From NCBI RefSeq assembly GCF_900177295.1, contig NZ_FWZX01000001.1, forward strand, positions 728,953 to 792,952: 64,000 nt of DNA, in the 5' to 3' direction. A program made the translations under genes and the position numbers. Source of the stretch: Tistlia consotensis USBA 355. Lineage in GTDB: Bacteria; Pseudomonadota; Alphaproteobacteria; Kiloniellales; DSM-21159. This document shows positions 31,384 through 42,123 of this stretch, piece by piece; within the stretch, counting starts at the first letter, position 1; each line of letters begins with the position of its first letter. The notes beneath the pieces were generated by a model. It was not told the origin of the DNA and ran no database searches. It worked only from the letters and a program-made list of their open reading frames with translations.

Positions 31384-32883
31384 TCAGGAGTCGAGATAGC
31401 GGGCTTTCAGATGGGCCTTGAAGACGCCGGGATCGAGGGGTTTGCCGCTGGCGCGCCCGACCAGCTCGGCGGTGCTCCAGCGCGAGGCCTCGCCGTGCAC
31501 CTTCTCGCGCAGCCAGCCGAGCAGCGGCGTGAAGTCGCCGCGGCCGATCGCCTGGGGGATCTCCGGCCGGGCGCGGCGGGCGGCGTCGAACAGCTGGGCG
31601 GCGATCAGCGCGCCCAGGGTGTAGGTCGGGAAGTAGCCGAAGGCGCCGTCGTACCAGTGGATGTCCTGCAGGCAACCGAGCCGGTCGTCCGGCGGCGTCA
31701 TGCCGAGCAGACGGTGGAAGCCCTCGTTCCAGGCGCCCGGCAGGTCGTCGAGCGACAGCTCGTCCGCGACCAGGGCGCGCTCCAGGCGGTAGCGCAGGAT
31801 GATATGCGCCGGATAGGTGACCTCGTCGGCCTCGACCCGGATGAAGCCCGGCTCGACCCGGTGGTAGAGGCGCAGCAGGTTCTCCGGCTCCCACAGGGGG
31901 CCGCTGCCGCCGAAGGCCTCCCGGGCCAGCGGCGCCAGGAAGCCGACGAACTCGGGGCTGCGGCAGGCCTGCATCTCCATCAGCAGCGACTGGCTCTCGT
32001 GCATCGCCATGCCGCGCGCCCGGCCGACGGGCTGCAGCCGCCAGGCGGCCGGCAGGCCGCGCTCGTAGAGGGCGTGGCCGGTCTCGTGCAGCACGCCCAT
32101 CATGGCGCTGGCGAAGTCGGCCTCGTCGTAGCGCGTGGTGATGCGCACGTCCTCCGAGACGCCGCCGCAGAAGGGATGGGCGGAGGTGTCGAGCCGGCCG
32201 TGCTCGAAATCGAAGCCGATGGCGGCCATCAGCCGCTCGGCGAGGCGCTTCTGATGCTCGGCCGGGAACGGCCCGGGCGGCAGCTCGCCCGCCGGCCGTG
32301 CCGCCTGGCGCTCCAGCACCGCGCCGAGGAAATCGGGCAGGAAGCCGGCCAGGTCGTCGAACAGCGGGTCGATGTCTGAGACCCGCAGGCCCGGCTCGTA
32401 GGCGTCGACCAGCGCCTCGTAGGGCGACAGGCCGAGCGCCGCCGCCTTGGCCTCGGCCTTGCGGCGCACCAGGGTCAGCAGCTCGGCGAGCAGCGGCTTG
32501 ACCGCCGCGTAGTCGCTCTCGGCCCGGGCCTGCCGCCAGGCCAGCTCGCAGCGCTGGGAGGCGCGCGACAGCGCCTCGACCAGGCCGGCGTCGAGCGCCG
32601 TGCCGTGGCGCCACTCCCGGCGCATCTCGCCCAGGTTGGCGCGCTGCCACGGACCGAGCGCCGGCGCCTCCGCCTCGCTCGCGTCGAGCAGCTCCTCGGT
32701 CTCCGGAGCGGTGAGCATCTCGTGGCTCAGCACCTCCAGGACCGCCAGCTGCTCGGCACGCGCCGCGGCGCCGCCCGCCGGCATCATCGCCGCCCAGTCC
32801 CACTGCAGCATGCCGGCGGCCTCGTCGAGGGCCTGGCGGCGGCGGAAGCGGGCTTCCAGTCGGCTGTAGGGCGTTTCGTTCAT
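31384..32883 (-). CDS. M32-family carboxypeptidase (Taq type)
   Basis: A 499-residue metallocarboxypeptidase of family M32. The zinc site HETGHALYE (HExxH, near residue 262) and the flanking conserved segments HESQSLLMEMQACRS (near 292) and HIILRYRLE (near 360) are intact. It trims C-terminal residues from peptides. It lies 88 nt upstream of thrC on the same strand and could be cotranscribed with it. Confidence 0.94.
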   Translation of the reverse strand: MNETPYSRLEARFRRRQALDEAAGMLQWDWAAMMPAGGAAARAEQLAVLEVLSHEMLTAPETEELLDASEAEAPALGPWQRANLGEMRREWRHGTALDAGLVEALSRASQRCELAWRQARAESDYAAVKPLLAELLTLVRRKAEAKAAALGLSPYEALVDAYEPGLRVSDIDPLFDDLAGFLPDFLGAVLERQAARPAGELPPGPFPAEHQKRLAERLMAAIGFDFEHGRLDTSAHPFCGGVSEDVRITTRYDEADFASAMMGVLHETGHALYERGLPAAWRLQPVGRARGMAMHESQSLLMEMQACRSPEFVGFLAPLAREAFGGSGPLWEPENLLRLYHRVEPGFIRVEADEVTYPAHIILRYRLERALVADELSLDDLPGAWNEGFHRLLGMTPPDDRLGCLQDIHWYDGAFGYFPTYTLGALIAAQLFDAARRARPEIPQAIGRGDFTPLLGWLREKVHGEASRWSTAELVGRASGKPLDPGVFKAHLKARYLDS

Positions 32884-32980
32884 CGGGCTCCCATCCTCGT
32901 CGTCCGGCCCCTATAAGGGGACCGCTCCCCCAACCCGGGGACTACAGGTCCGTTCCCCGACACTGAACAGGAGAGACGGC

Positions 32981-33487
32981 ATGGCAGGCAAGCTGCCGGA
33001 CAGCGGCAGGCGGCCGGGCGACGGGACGGGCGAGGTGCTGCTGCGCATTCCGCTCAACCGTGCCAAGGCGCGCGCCCTGCTGGCGACCCACTTCATCCTG
33101 CCGGCGCTGATCCTCTACCGGGTCGTGGAGGGGCAGGGCCCCCTGCGCGAGAGCCTGGTCGCGCTGCTCGTCGTTGGCAGCGTCTTCGGCTTCGCCGCCT
33201 GGTCGGTGATCCGCGAGCTGCGCACCCCCGGCCCGGCCGTCGTGCTGGAGCGCGAGGGCTTCCGCGACTTCCGGCGCGGCGACGAGCTCGTGCCCTGGGA
33301 GCAGGTCTCCGAGGTCAGCCTGAAGCGCGGCATCCTGTCACGCGGGGTCAAGATCGTGCTGACCGACGGCAACCGCGCCGACATCGACACCGGCCTGCTC
33401 GACATCCGCGCCCGCAAGCTGACCGAGCGCATCGTCGACCTGCTGCACGAGCGGCAGGCCGGGGACGCGGAGGAGGAGGAGAGCTAG
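32981..33487 (+). CDS. Membrane protein with PH-like C-terminal domain, unknown function
   Basis: A 168-residue protein with a charged N-terminus, two membrane helices (about 35-50 and 58-78) and a C-terminal half (85-155) with the strand pattern of small bacterial PH-like domains (VVLEREGFRDFRRGDELVPWEQVSEVSL). It starts at ATG 32981 with AGGAGAG 7 nt upstream. Function is unknown. Its stop codon overlaps the surf1 stop on the opposite strand (TAG at 33485-33487 and CTA at 33484-33486). Confidence 0.7.
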   Translation: MAGKLPDSGRRPGDGTGEVLLRIPLNRAKARALLATHFILPALILYRVVEGQGPLRESLVALLVVGSVFGFAAWSVIRELRTPGPAVVLEREGFRDFRRGDELVPWEQVSEVSLKRGILSRGVKIVLTDGNRADIDTGLLDIRARKLTERIVDLLHERQAGDAEEEES

Positions 33488-34227
33488 CCGCGCTTGCGTC
33501 GCCAGACCAGGAAGACGATCAGCAGCACGACCGCGAGCGAGAACCAGGTGAGCGCGTACTGCAGATGGTCGTTCCTGAGGGTGACGCGGGTCTGGCCGCC
33601 GACCGGCCAGGCGCCGGGATGCTGGTCGGGCAGGGCCTCGAGGTAGAAGTCGGTGATCGGCTGTTCCAGGCCGGCGACCTGGGCCATGGCCGGCAGGTCG
33701 AGCCAGAGCCACTGGTTCTTGGCCGGCTCGTTGACCGGCTGGAACCACTTGAGGCCGTGCCAGCCGCCGCGGCGCAGCAGGCCGACCTGGGTCGCCTCGC
33801 CCTGCAGCAGGCCGTCCTGCCGCGTCGCCGGATCGAGCTTGTCCGGCGGCAGCCAGCCGCGGTCGATCAGCAGGGTGCGGCCGTCGTCGAGCCGGAAGGG
33901 CGTGACGACATGCAGGCCGACCTGGCTGTCGCGGGTCCGCGAGGCGAGGTGCAGCTCCTTGTCGTTGAGATAGTGCCCCTGGACCCGGAAGGGCCGGTAC
34001 TCCAGGGCCGCGACATCGGCCGGCAGGGGCTGCGGCAGCGGCGCCGGGGCCTGGGTCGTGCGCTCCTGGAGCCGGGCGATCAGCCCCTCCTTCCAGGAGA
34101 GGCGCTGCAGCTGCCACACGCCGAGGCCGACCAGCAGGGCCAGGGCGGCCAGCACGATCGGCCAGGCCCAGGGCCCGCCGGGGCGCCCGCCTGGTCGTCG
34201 TTGCCCGGAACGGGTGCTCGCGGTCAC
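33484..34227 (-). CDS. SURF1-family cytochrome oxidase assembly protein
   Basis: A 247-residue inner-membrane protein with one helix at each end (about 21-40 and 220-240) flanking a periplasmic domain, as in SURF1/Shy1. The conserved GVWQLQRLSWKEGLI and GWLPPDK segments are present. SURF1 helps insert heme a into oxidase subunit I. It closes the ctaC-D-B-G-E operon, 13 nt after the DUF983 gene. Confidence 0.93.
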   Translation of the reverse strand: MTASTRSGQRRPGGRPGGPWAWPIVLAALALLVGLGVWQLQRLSWKEGLIARLQERTTQAPAPLPQPLPADVAALEYRPFRVQGHYLNDKELHLASRTRDSQVGLHVVTPFRLDDGRTLLIDRGWLPPDKLDPATRQDGLLQGEATQVGLLRRGGWHGLKWFQPVNEPAKNQWLWLDLPAMAQVAGLEQPITDFYLEALPDQHPGAWPVGGQTRVTLRNDHLQYALTWFSLAVVLLIVFLVWRRKRG

Positions 34228-34240
34228 CGGGCCGCTCCGC

Positions 34241-34624
34241 TCACTCGTCCTTGTCGTAGTCTTCGGTGCCGCTGTCCGAGGCGCGGTGCCGGTACTGCAG
34301 GGCGATGAAGTAGGCCTTGAGCGGCCGGATCAGCAGCAGCGTCGTGCCGAGCACCGTCGGCACCCAGATCGCCATGTGGACCCACTTCGAGGGCGCCCAG
34401 ACGGCGTCGACCCAGAGCGCCAGGGGCACGAAGAGCGCGCCCAGGCCGAGGATCAGGAAGACCGCCGGGCCGTCGCCGCTGTCGGCCTTCTTGAGGTCGA
34501 GGCCGCAGGATTCGCAGCGGTCCGCGACCTCGAGATAGCCGCCGTAGAGGCGGCCCTTGCCGCAGCGCGGGCAGCGGCAATGCAGCGCGGCCTGGAGCGG
34601 CGAGACCGACCAGCCGGCGTTCAC
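34241..34624 (-). CDS. DUF983 small membrane protein with zinc ribbon
   Basis: A 127-residue protein of the DUF983 family. CPRCGKG (near residue 18) and CESCGLD (near 37) form a zinc ribbon, followed by two membrane helices (about 52-72 and 82-103) and an acidic tail. The family regularly sits in alphaproteobacterial cytochrome oxidase operons between subunit III and SURF1, and an assembly role is inferred from that context only. Confidence 0.9.
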   Translation of the reverse strand: MNAGWSVSPLQAALHCRCPRCGKGRLYGGYLEVADRCESCGLDLKKADSGDGPAVFLILGLGALFVPLALWVDAVWAPSKWVHMAIWVPTVLGTTLLLIRPLKAYFIALQYRHRASDSGTEDYDKDE

Positions 34625-34646
34625 GGCCGGACCGGGGCGGCGGCGG

Positions 34647-35480
34647 TCATTCGACCGCCGGTACGCCCGCGCCGTACCAGTAGACGCAGGTGAAGAGGAA
34701 CAGCCAGACGACGTCGACGAAGTGCCAGTACCAGGCCGCCGCCTCGAAGCCGACGTGCCTTTCCGGCGTGAAGTCGCCGCGCAGCGCCCGGAAGAAGCAG
34801 ACCGTCAGGAAGATCGTGCCGACGATCACATGGAAGCCGTGGAAGCCGGTCGCCATGAAGAAGGTCGAGGAATAGATGTTCTCGCGGAAGCTGAAGGCGG
34901 CGTGGCTGTACTCGAAGGCCTGGAAGCTGGTGAACATCAGGCCGAGGATGATCGTCAGGCCCAGGCCCTGGATCATGCCGCGCCGGTCGCCCTCGCGCAG
35001 GGCGTGGTGCGCCCAGGTCACGGTGCAGCCCGAGAGCAGCAGGATCAGCGTGTTGAGGAACGGCAGCGCGAAGGGATCGAAGGTGTGGATCGAGGTCGGC
35101 GGCCAGACGCCGCCGGTGATCTGGGTGCGCAGGAACTGCTTGACCTCGTCCGGGAACAGGCTGGCGTCGAAGTAGGCCCAGAAGAAGGCCACGAAGAACA
35201 TCACCTCCGAGGCGATGAACAGCAGCATGCCGTAGCGCAGGCCGATGCGCACGATCGGCGTGTGCAGCCCGACCCTGGCCTCGTGGACCACCTGGCTCCA
35301 CCAGCCGAACATCGTGGTCAGCACCAGCAGGATGCCGACCGGCAGCAGCCAGGGCGTGATCTCGTGCATGAACAGCACCATGCCGGTCGCCAGCACGCCG
35401 CCGGAAAATGCGCCGATCAGCGGCCAGGGGCTCGGGTCGACGAGATGGTAAGGGTGGTGCTGGCCGTGCGCCTCGCTCAT
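34647..35480 (-). CDS. ctaE: Cytochrome c oxidase subunit III
   Basis: A 277-residue, seven-helix subunit III. The N-terminal HPYHLVDPSPWPL, the SEVMFFVAFFWAYF helix (near residue 95) and FHGFHVIVGTIFL (near 212) are characteristic. It stabilises the oxidase core and the proton uptake path. It follows ctaG by 59 nt and precedes DUF983 by 22 nt. Confidence 0.96.
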   Translation of the reverse strand: MSEAHGQHHPYHLVDPSPWPLIGAFSGGVLATGMVLFMHEITPWLLPVGILLVLTTMFGWWSQVVHEARVGLHTPIVRIGLRYGMLLFIASEVMFFVAFFWAYFDASLFPDEVKQFLRTQITGGVWPPTSIHTFDPFALPFLNTLILLLSGCTVTWAHHALREGDRRGMIQGLGLTIILGLMFTSFQAFEYSHAAFSFRENIYSSTFFMATGFHGFHVIVGTIFLTVCFFRALRGDFTPERHVGFEAAAWYWHFVDVVWLFLFTCVYWYGAGVPAVE

Positions 35481-35539
35481 GGTCCTCTTTCCCCTTCGAA
35501 CTGCCCCGCGTCTCGCGGCAGGCTATAGCTCAATCGCGC

Positions 35540-36208
35540 TCACTTCGGAAGGGCGGCAGTCTGCCGCTCGGCCGGCGCGACCTTCTGGATCGCACTGGTG
35601 TCCTGCTCGCCGGCGCCTCCCGCCTTGCCCTTGCCCAGCGCGTCGGGGTCGGGGAAGAAGGTGTAGGCCAGGGTGATGGTCTTGACCTCGGCGACGTTCG
35701 GGTCGTCGGCGATCGAGGGGTCGATGAAGAACGACACCCCCATGTCGACCGACTGCCTCGGCTGCAGCGTCTGCGCGTCGAAGCAGAAGCAGTGCACCTT
35801 GTTGAAGAACTGGCCGATCTTGCCGGGCGTCACGTTGAAGGTCGCGACGCCGGCGGTCGGCCGGTCCGACAGGTTGGTCGCCTTGAAGAAGGCGAGCCCC
35901 TGCTCGCCGACCTTCAGGGTCATCTCGCGCTGCTCCGGCTCGAAGCGCCAGGGCAGGCCCGGGTTGACGAAGCCCTCGAAGCGGATCTTGACGACGCGGT
36001 CCAGGGTCCGGTCGGGCACGACCGTCGCCGTGCGGGTCGTGCCGCCGGTGCCGGTGACTTGGCAGAACAGCCGGTAGAGCGGCACCATCGCGAAGGCGAA
36101 GCCGACCATCGCGCAGACCACCACGGCCAGCACGACCGCGACGCGCCGGTTGCCGCGGGCGGCATCGCGCCGGGGCGCCGGCCGGGGGGAGTCGCTGTGC
36201 CGGTCCAT
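35540..36208 (-). CDS. ctaG: Cytochrome c oxidase assembly protein CtaG (Cox11)
   Basis: A 222-residue copper chaperone with an N-terminal membrane helix (about 23-45) and a periplasmic immunoglobulin-like domain. The copper-binding CFCF motif is in FNKVHCFCFDAQTL (near residue 143). It delivers copper to CuB of subunit I. The C-terminal 20 residues after the domain are low-complexity. It lies between the 63-residue membrane protein and ctaE. Confidence 0.95.
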   Translation of the reverse strand: MDRHSDSPRPAPRRDAARGNRRVAVVLAVVVCAMVGFAFAMVPLYRLFCQVTGTGGTTRTATVVPDRTLDRVVKIRFEGFVNPGLPWRFEPEQREMTLKVGEQGLAFFKATNLSDRPTAGVATFNVTPGKIGQFFNKVHCFCFDAQTLQPRQSVDMGVSFFIDPSIADDPNVAEVKTITLAYTFFPDPDALGKGKAGGAGEQDTSAIQKVAPAERQTAALPK

Positions 36209-36215
36209 GGCCGCC

Positions 36216-36407
36216 TCAGCCGCTCATCCGCACGATCGAGACCAGGTAGACCAGCAGCGCGAAGCCGACCAGCGCCGCCAGCACCGCGAGGTTCTTGCCG
36301 CGCTTGGCGCGGTAGAAGGCCCGGCGCTGCGCCTCCTCGTCGGCGGGATCGCGCCGCGGCGAGGCGGCCGGGCCGCCGTTGGGCTTGCCGCCCTGGCTCG
36401 CGGCCAT
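36216..36407 (-). CDS. Small single-helix protein of the oxidase operon
   Basis: A 63-residue protein: about 35 polar residues (Asp/Glu/Arg-rich, ending in RAKRGKN) and one C-terminal membrane helix (LAVLAALVGFALLVYLVSIV). It fits tightly between ctaB (5 nt) and ctaG (7 nt) with start ATG 36407. The size and position match the CoxF-like small proteins found at this place in related operons, probably an assembly factor or small subunit. I infer this from position and topology, not from a motif. Confidence 0.75.
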   Translation of the reverse strand: MAASQGGKPNGGPAASPRRDPADEEAQRRAFYRAKRGKNLAVLAALVGFALLVYLVSIVRMSG

Positions 36408-36412
36408 CGCGC

Positions 36413-37390
36413 TCACCCCAGGACGCCGCCGGCGAAGCCCGGCAGCAGGCTGGAGAGGTGCCCCGGCCCGCGGTCGACGATCAGCGCCGCGAACAGCAGG
36501 AAGAGATAGAGGATCGAGAAGCCGAACATCCGCTTCGGCGCGCGCGGATCGCGGTCGCGCAGCACGTCGAGCGCGCAGGCGATGAACAGCAGGCCGAGCA
36601 GGATCGCGAGGCCGGCATAGAGCGGCCCGGCGATGCCGAGCAGGCTCGGCAGCGGCGCCAGCGGCAGCAGCACCAGCGTGTAGAGCAGCATCTGGCGTCG
36701 CGTCGCCTCGGGGCCGGCGACGACCGGCAGCATCGGCACGCCGGCGCGCGCGTAGTCGCCGGCCCGGTAGAGCGCGAGCGCCCAGAAGTGCGGCGGCGTC
36801 CAGAGGAAGATGATGGCGAACAGCACCAGCGGCGCGACGTCGAGCCCGCCGGTCACGGCGGCCCAGCCGATCATCGGCGGAAAGGCGCCGGCGGCGCCGC
36901 CGATCACGATGTTCTGCGGCGTCCGGCGCTTCAGCCAGATGGTGTAGACGAAGACGTAGAAGCCGTTGGCCAGCGCCAGCAGCGCCGCCGCGGTCCAGTT
37001 GACCGCCAGGCCCATCAGCATGACCGAGAAGAGCGAGAGCACGACGCCGAAGCCGAGCGCCTCGGCCGGCTCGACCCGGCCCCTGGGGATCGGCCGGCTG
37101 CAGGTCCGGCTCATCACAGCGTCGATGTCGCGGTCGTACCACATGTTGATGGCACCGGCCGCGCCGGCGCCGATCGCGATGCACAGGATCGCGACGCCGG
37201 CGAGCAGCGGGTGCAGCTGGCCCGGCGCCACCACCAGGCCGGCCAGACCGGTGAACACGACGAGGCTCATGACCCGCGGCTTGAGCAGCGCGAGGTAGTC
37301 GCCGACCGTCGCCTCGCCGCCCGCCGCCCGCGCGGCGCCGGGGGCCGTGGCCGGCCGGCCCAGTCCGATGTCAGCCGTGCTGTCGCTCAC
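36413..37390 (-). CDS. ctaB: Protoheme IX farnesyltransferase (heme O synthase)
   Basis: A 325-residue UbiA-family prenyltransferase with about nine helices. The prenyl-diphosphate site [15 protein letters not shown] (NxxxDxxxD, near residue 92) and the second Asp-rich region near [10 protein letters not shown] are present. It converts heme b to heme o, the first step to heme a, using farnesyl diphosphate from the IspH pathway. It lies 108 nt after ctaD. Confidence 0.95.
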   Translation of the reverse strand: MSDSTADIGLGRPATAPGAARAAGGEATVGDYLALLKPRVMSLVVFTGLAGLVVAPGQLHPLLAGVAILCIAIGAGAAGAINMWYDRDIDAVMSRTCSRPIPRGRVEPAEALGFGVVLSLFSVMLMGLAVNWTAAALLALANGFYVFVYTIWLKRRTPQNIVIGGAAGAFPPMIGWAAVTGGLDVAPLVLFAIIFLWTPPHFWALALYRAGDYARAGVPMLPVVAGPEATRRQMLLYTLVLLPLAPLPSLLGIAGPLYAGLAILLGLLFIACALDVLRDRDPRAPKRMFGFSILYLFLLFAALIVDRGPGHLSSLLPGFAGGVLG

Positions 37391-37498
37391 CGTGATCCCA
37401 TCCGCTTGACGCTGAACCGCAGACGGCGCCGGAGGCCGGCCGGGGCCGAGCGGGCCGCGGCCGGCCCGACCCGGGCCGCCTGTCCTCGAACTGCCGGA

Positions 37499-39986
<2,488 letters not shown>

Positions 39987-40046
39987 CCTTCCCCTTTTGT
40001 CCCGGGCCGGCCGCCTCTTGCCGCCGTCCCTTTGTCGATCGGGCGC

Positions 40047-40075
40047 AAACTAGCCAACTTGCCGACGCCCCTCAA
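40047..40075 (-). promoter_or_regulatory. Sigma-70-type promoter of the cytochrome oxidase operon
   Basis: On the minus strand TTGAGG (complement of 40070-40075), a 17-base spacer and TAGTTT (complement of 40047-40052). The start would fall near 40040, about 54 nt before ctaC. Spacing is ideal and the site lies in the gap after the DUF3422 stop. Confidence 0.65.
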
Positions 40076-40141
40076 GCCGAGACGCGTGCGGCATATTGCG
40101 TCCGAAAACAAGGCTTTTTCGCCGTTCGCCTCGCTCTTTTC

Positions 40142-41476
40142 CTACTCCCCGTGCCGATCCGCGGGCGAGCCGGCCCGCTCGGCGAGCTGGCGACGCACGC
40201 GGCGCAACCCGATCCAGCAGAGACCGGCGACGACCGGCACCGCGATGCCGGTGACCAGGCTGGTCGGCAGGTGCAGCCCGCCGGCCTCCAGGCCCTCGGC
40301 CAAGTAATGTACCAGACCGACACCATAGTAGGTGATCGCCGCCACGGACAGCCCCTCGACGGTCTCCTGCAGCATCAGCTGCAGCCGGGCCCGGCGGTCC
40401 ATCGAGCGCAGCAGGTCGCGGTTCTGCGCCTCCAGGTGGATGTCGACCCGGGTGCGCAGCAGCTGGCTGGTCCGGGCGACCCGGTTGGCCAGGCTGTCGA
40501 GCCGCTCGGCGACGGCCTCGCAGGTGCGCATCGCCGGGGTCAGCCGGCGGTCCATGAACTCGCCGATCGTCTGCAGGCCCTCGATCCGGCCCTCGCGCAG
40601 CTCGGCGACGCGCTTCAGGACCAGGGCGTTGTAGGCGCGCGCCGCGCCGAAGCGGTAGGAGGTCTCGGCCGACAGCTTCTCGATCTCGGCCGAGACCGCC
40701 GTCAGGCGGTCGAGCAGGGCCTGCTCGTCGACGGCGCCGGCGGCCTCGGACAGCGCCTGGGTCACGGCGGTCAGCTCGTCGCCGAGCCGCGACAGGTCGC
40801 CGACGTGGCGGCGCGCCGTCGGAAAGGCGAGCAGCGCCATCGTGCGGTAGGTCTCGATCTCGAACAGCCGCTGGACCAGCCGGCCGGCCTGGCGCGGCCG
40901 CAGGCTGTGGTCGCGCACCAGGATCCGGCCGAAGCCGTCCTCGTTGATCGAGAAGTTGAAATAGGCGGTGGCCGCGCCGCCCGAGACGGCGGTGCCGGCG
41001 AAGTTCTCGATGCCGAGCAGCTGCGGCAGCTCCTCGAGCGCGACCTCGGGCAGGTCGGCGGCCTCGAGCTCGAGATGCACGCCGACCAGCAGGCTGCCGG
41101 GCAGCTGGGCCAGCCAGTCGCGCGGCACCCGCTCGATGACCGGATGCTCGAAGCGGCCGATCCGGCCGTCGTCGCGCAGCGGCGCCGCCTCGCGCGCCAG
41201 GAAGGAGTAGCTGGAGAACTCGGTGTGCCGCTCCCAGCGCAGCCGGAAGGGGCCGAGGTCGACGAGGTGGAAGTCGGCGCCGTCGGCCGGCGGCGGCGCG
41301 CCGTAGTGCTGGCAGAGCCGCGCGACGTGGGCGCGGTCCGCGGTCCGCCCCTCCTCGCCCGAGAGCATCGCCAGATGGGTCGCCCGCTCGCTCGGCTGCA
41401 GGTGCATGAAGGGCCGCGCGTGGACCTCGGCCGAAACGGCCCGGCGCAGCGGATGCTCCTTCATCCCGAGAGTCAT
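40142..41476 (-). CDS. DUF3422 family membrane protein
   Basis: A 444-residue protein I recognise as DUF3422 from its N-terminal HPLRRAVSAEVHARPF. It is mostly alpha-helical and soluble, with a long, possibly coiled-coil middle (about 230-380, Arg/Leu/Glu-rich), and ends with two membrane helices (about 375-395 and 405-425) that anchor it. The function of the family is not known. It begins at ATG 41476 and lies upstream of the oxidase operon on the same strand, with its own end 67 nt before the oxidase promoter. Confidence 0.88.
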   Translation of the reverse strand: MTLGMKEHPLRRAVSAEVHARPFMHLQPSERATHLAMLSGEEGRTADRAHVARLCQHYGAPPPADGADFHLVDLGPFRLRWERHTEFSSYSFLAREAAPLRDDGRIGRFEHPVIERVPRDWLAQLPGSLLVGVHLELEAADLPEVALEELPQLLGIENFAGTAVSGGAATAYFNFSINEDGFGRILVRDHSLRPRQAGRLVQRLFEIETYRTMALLAFPTARRHVGDLSRLGDELTAVTQALSEAAGAVDEQALLDRLTAVSAEIEKLSAETSYRFGAARAYNALVLKRVAELREGRIEGLQTIGEFMDRRLTPAMRTCEAVAERLDSLANRVARTSQLLRTRVDIHLEAQNRDLLRSMDRRARLQLMLQETVEGLSVAAITYYGVGLVHYLAEGLEAGGLHLPTSLVTGIAVPVVAGLCWIGLRRVRRQLAERAGSPADRHGE

Positions 41477-41588
41477 GGTGGCCCCCTGCCCGACGACAGG
41501 TCATTTGTCGCATGCGGGCGGGGCGGCGCAAGAAAAAGGCGCGGCAGCCGGCCGGCCGCCGCGCCTCGCGTCCGCGACCCGGCGCCGG

Positions 41589-41873
41589 CTATTCGCCGGC
41601 GAACAGCTGGCGGACGCCCTGGAGCGCCTGCTCGGCGGCGGCGCGGTCGCCGGTCTGGCAGGCCTGGCGCGCCGTCTCGAGGCCCTGCAGCGCCTGCTGC
41701 ATCTGCTTCTCGCCGATCGCGGCGGCCTTCGCTTCGCTCTCCATGTCCTTGATGCCCCGCTCGCAGCTGATGCCGTGGCTCGGCATGGCGAGGTCCCGGG
41801 CGCTGTTGCCGATGGCGAGCGCAGGGGTGGCGGCGGCGAACGCCAGGGCGAACGCGGCGAGACGGATGACCAT
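41589..41873 (-). CDS. Small exported protein, unrecognised
   Basis: A 94-residue protein with a Sec signal peptide (MVIRLAAFALAFAAATPALA) and a mature helical domain of about 74 residues rich in Ala, Gln and Glu. It contains two Cys (SCERG and RQACQTG) that could form a disulfide. I use ATG 41873; the longer frame up to 42143 overlaps the tldD start region on the other strand. No function can be assigned. It is divergent from tldD. Confidence 0.7.
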   Translation of the reverse strand: MVIRLAAFALAFAAATPALAIGNSARDLAMPSHGISCERGIKDMESEAKAAAIGEKQMQQALQGLETARQACQTGDRAAAEQALQGVRQLFAGE

Positions 41874-42123
41874 GGGGGGATGAGTCCTTTTCGACCCGAG
41901 GGGACGGTCCCGATTGACCGTCGACGCCAGGGAGGTCGGCGAACCAGCCATGCGTTTCAAGCCGGGGGCGAAGCTCGACCTATGCGGGAAGCGCATGCGT
42001 CGCCGCCCCGGCCCCGCCCCTGCCCCCCTGCCGCGAGGGGGTGCAACGACGGCCGCTTGCCGCCATATGATGGCCGATCGCCCTTTCGCCCCCGACACCC
42101 CCGAGCCAGCCGAGGTCCCCGCC

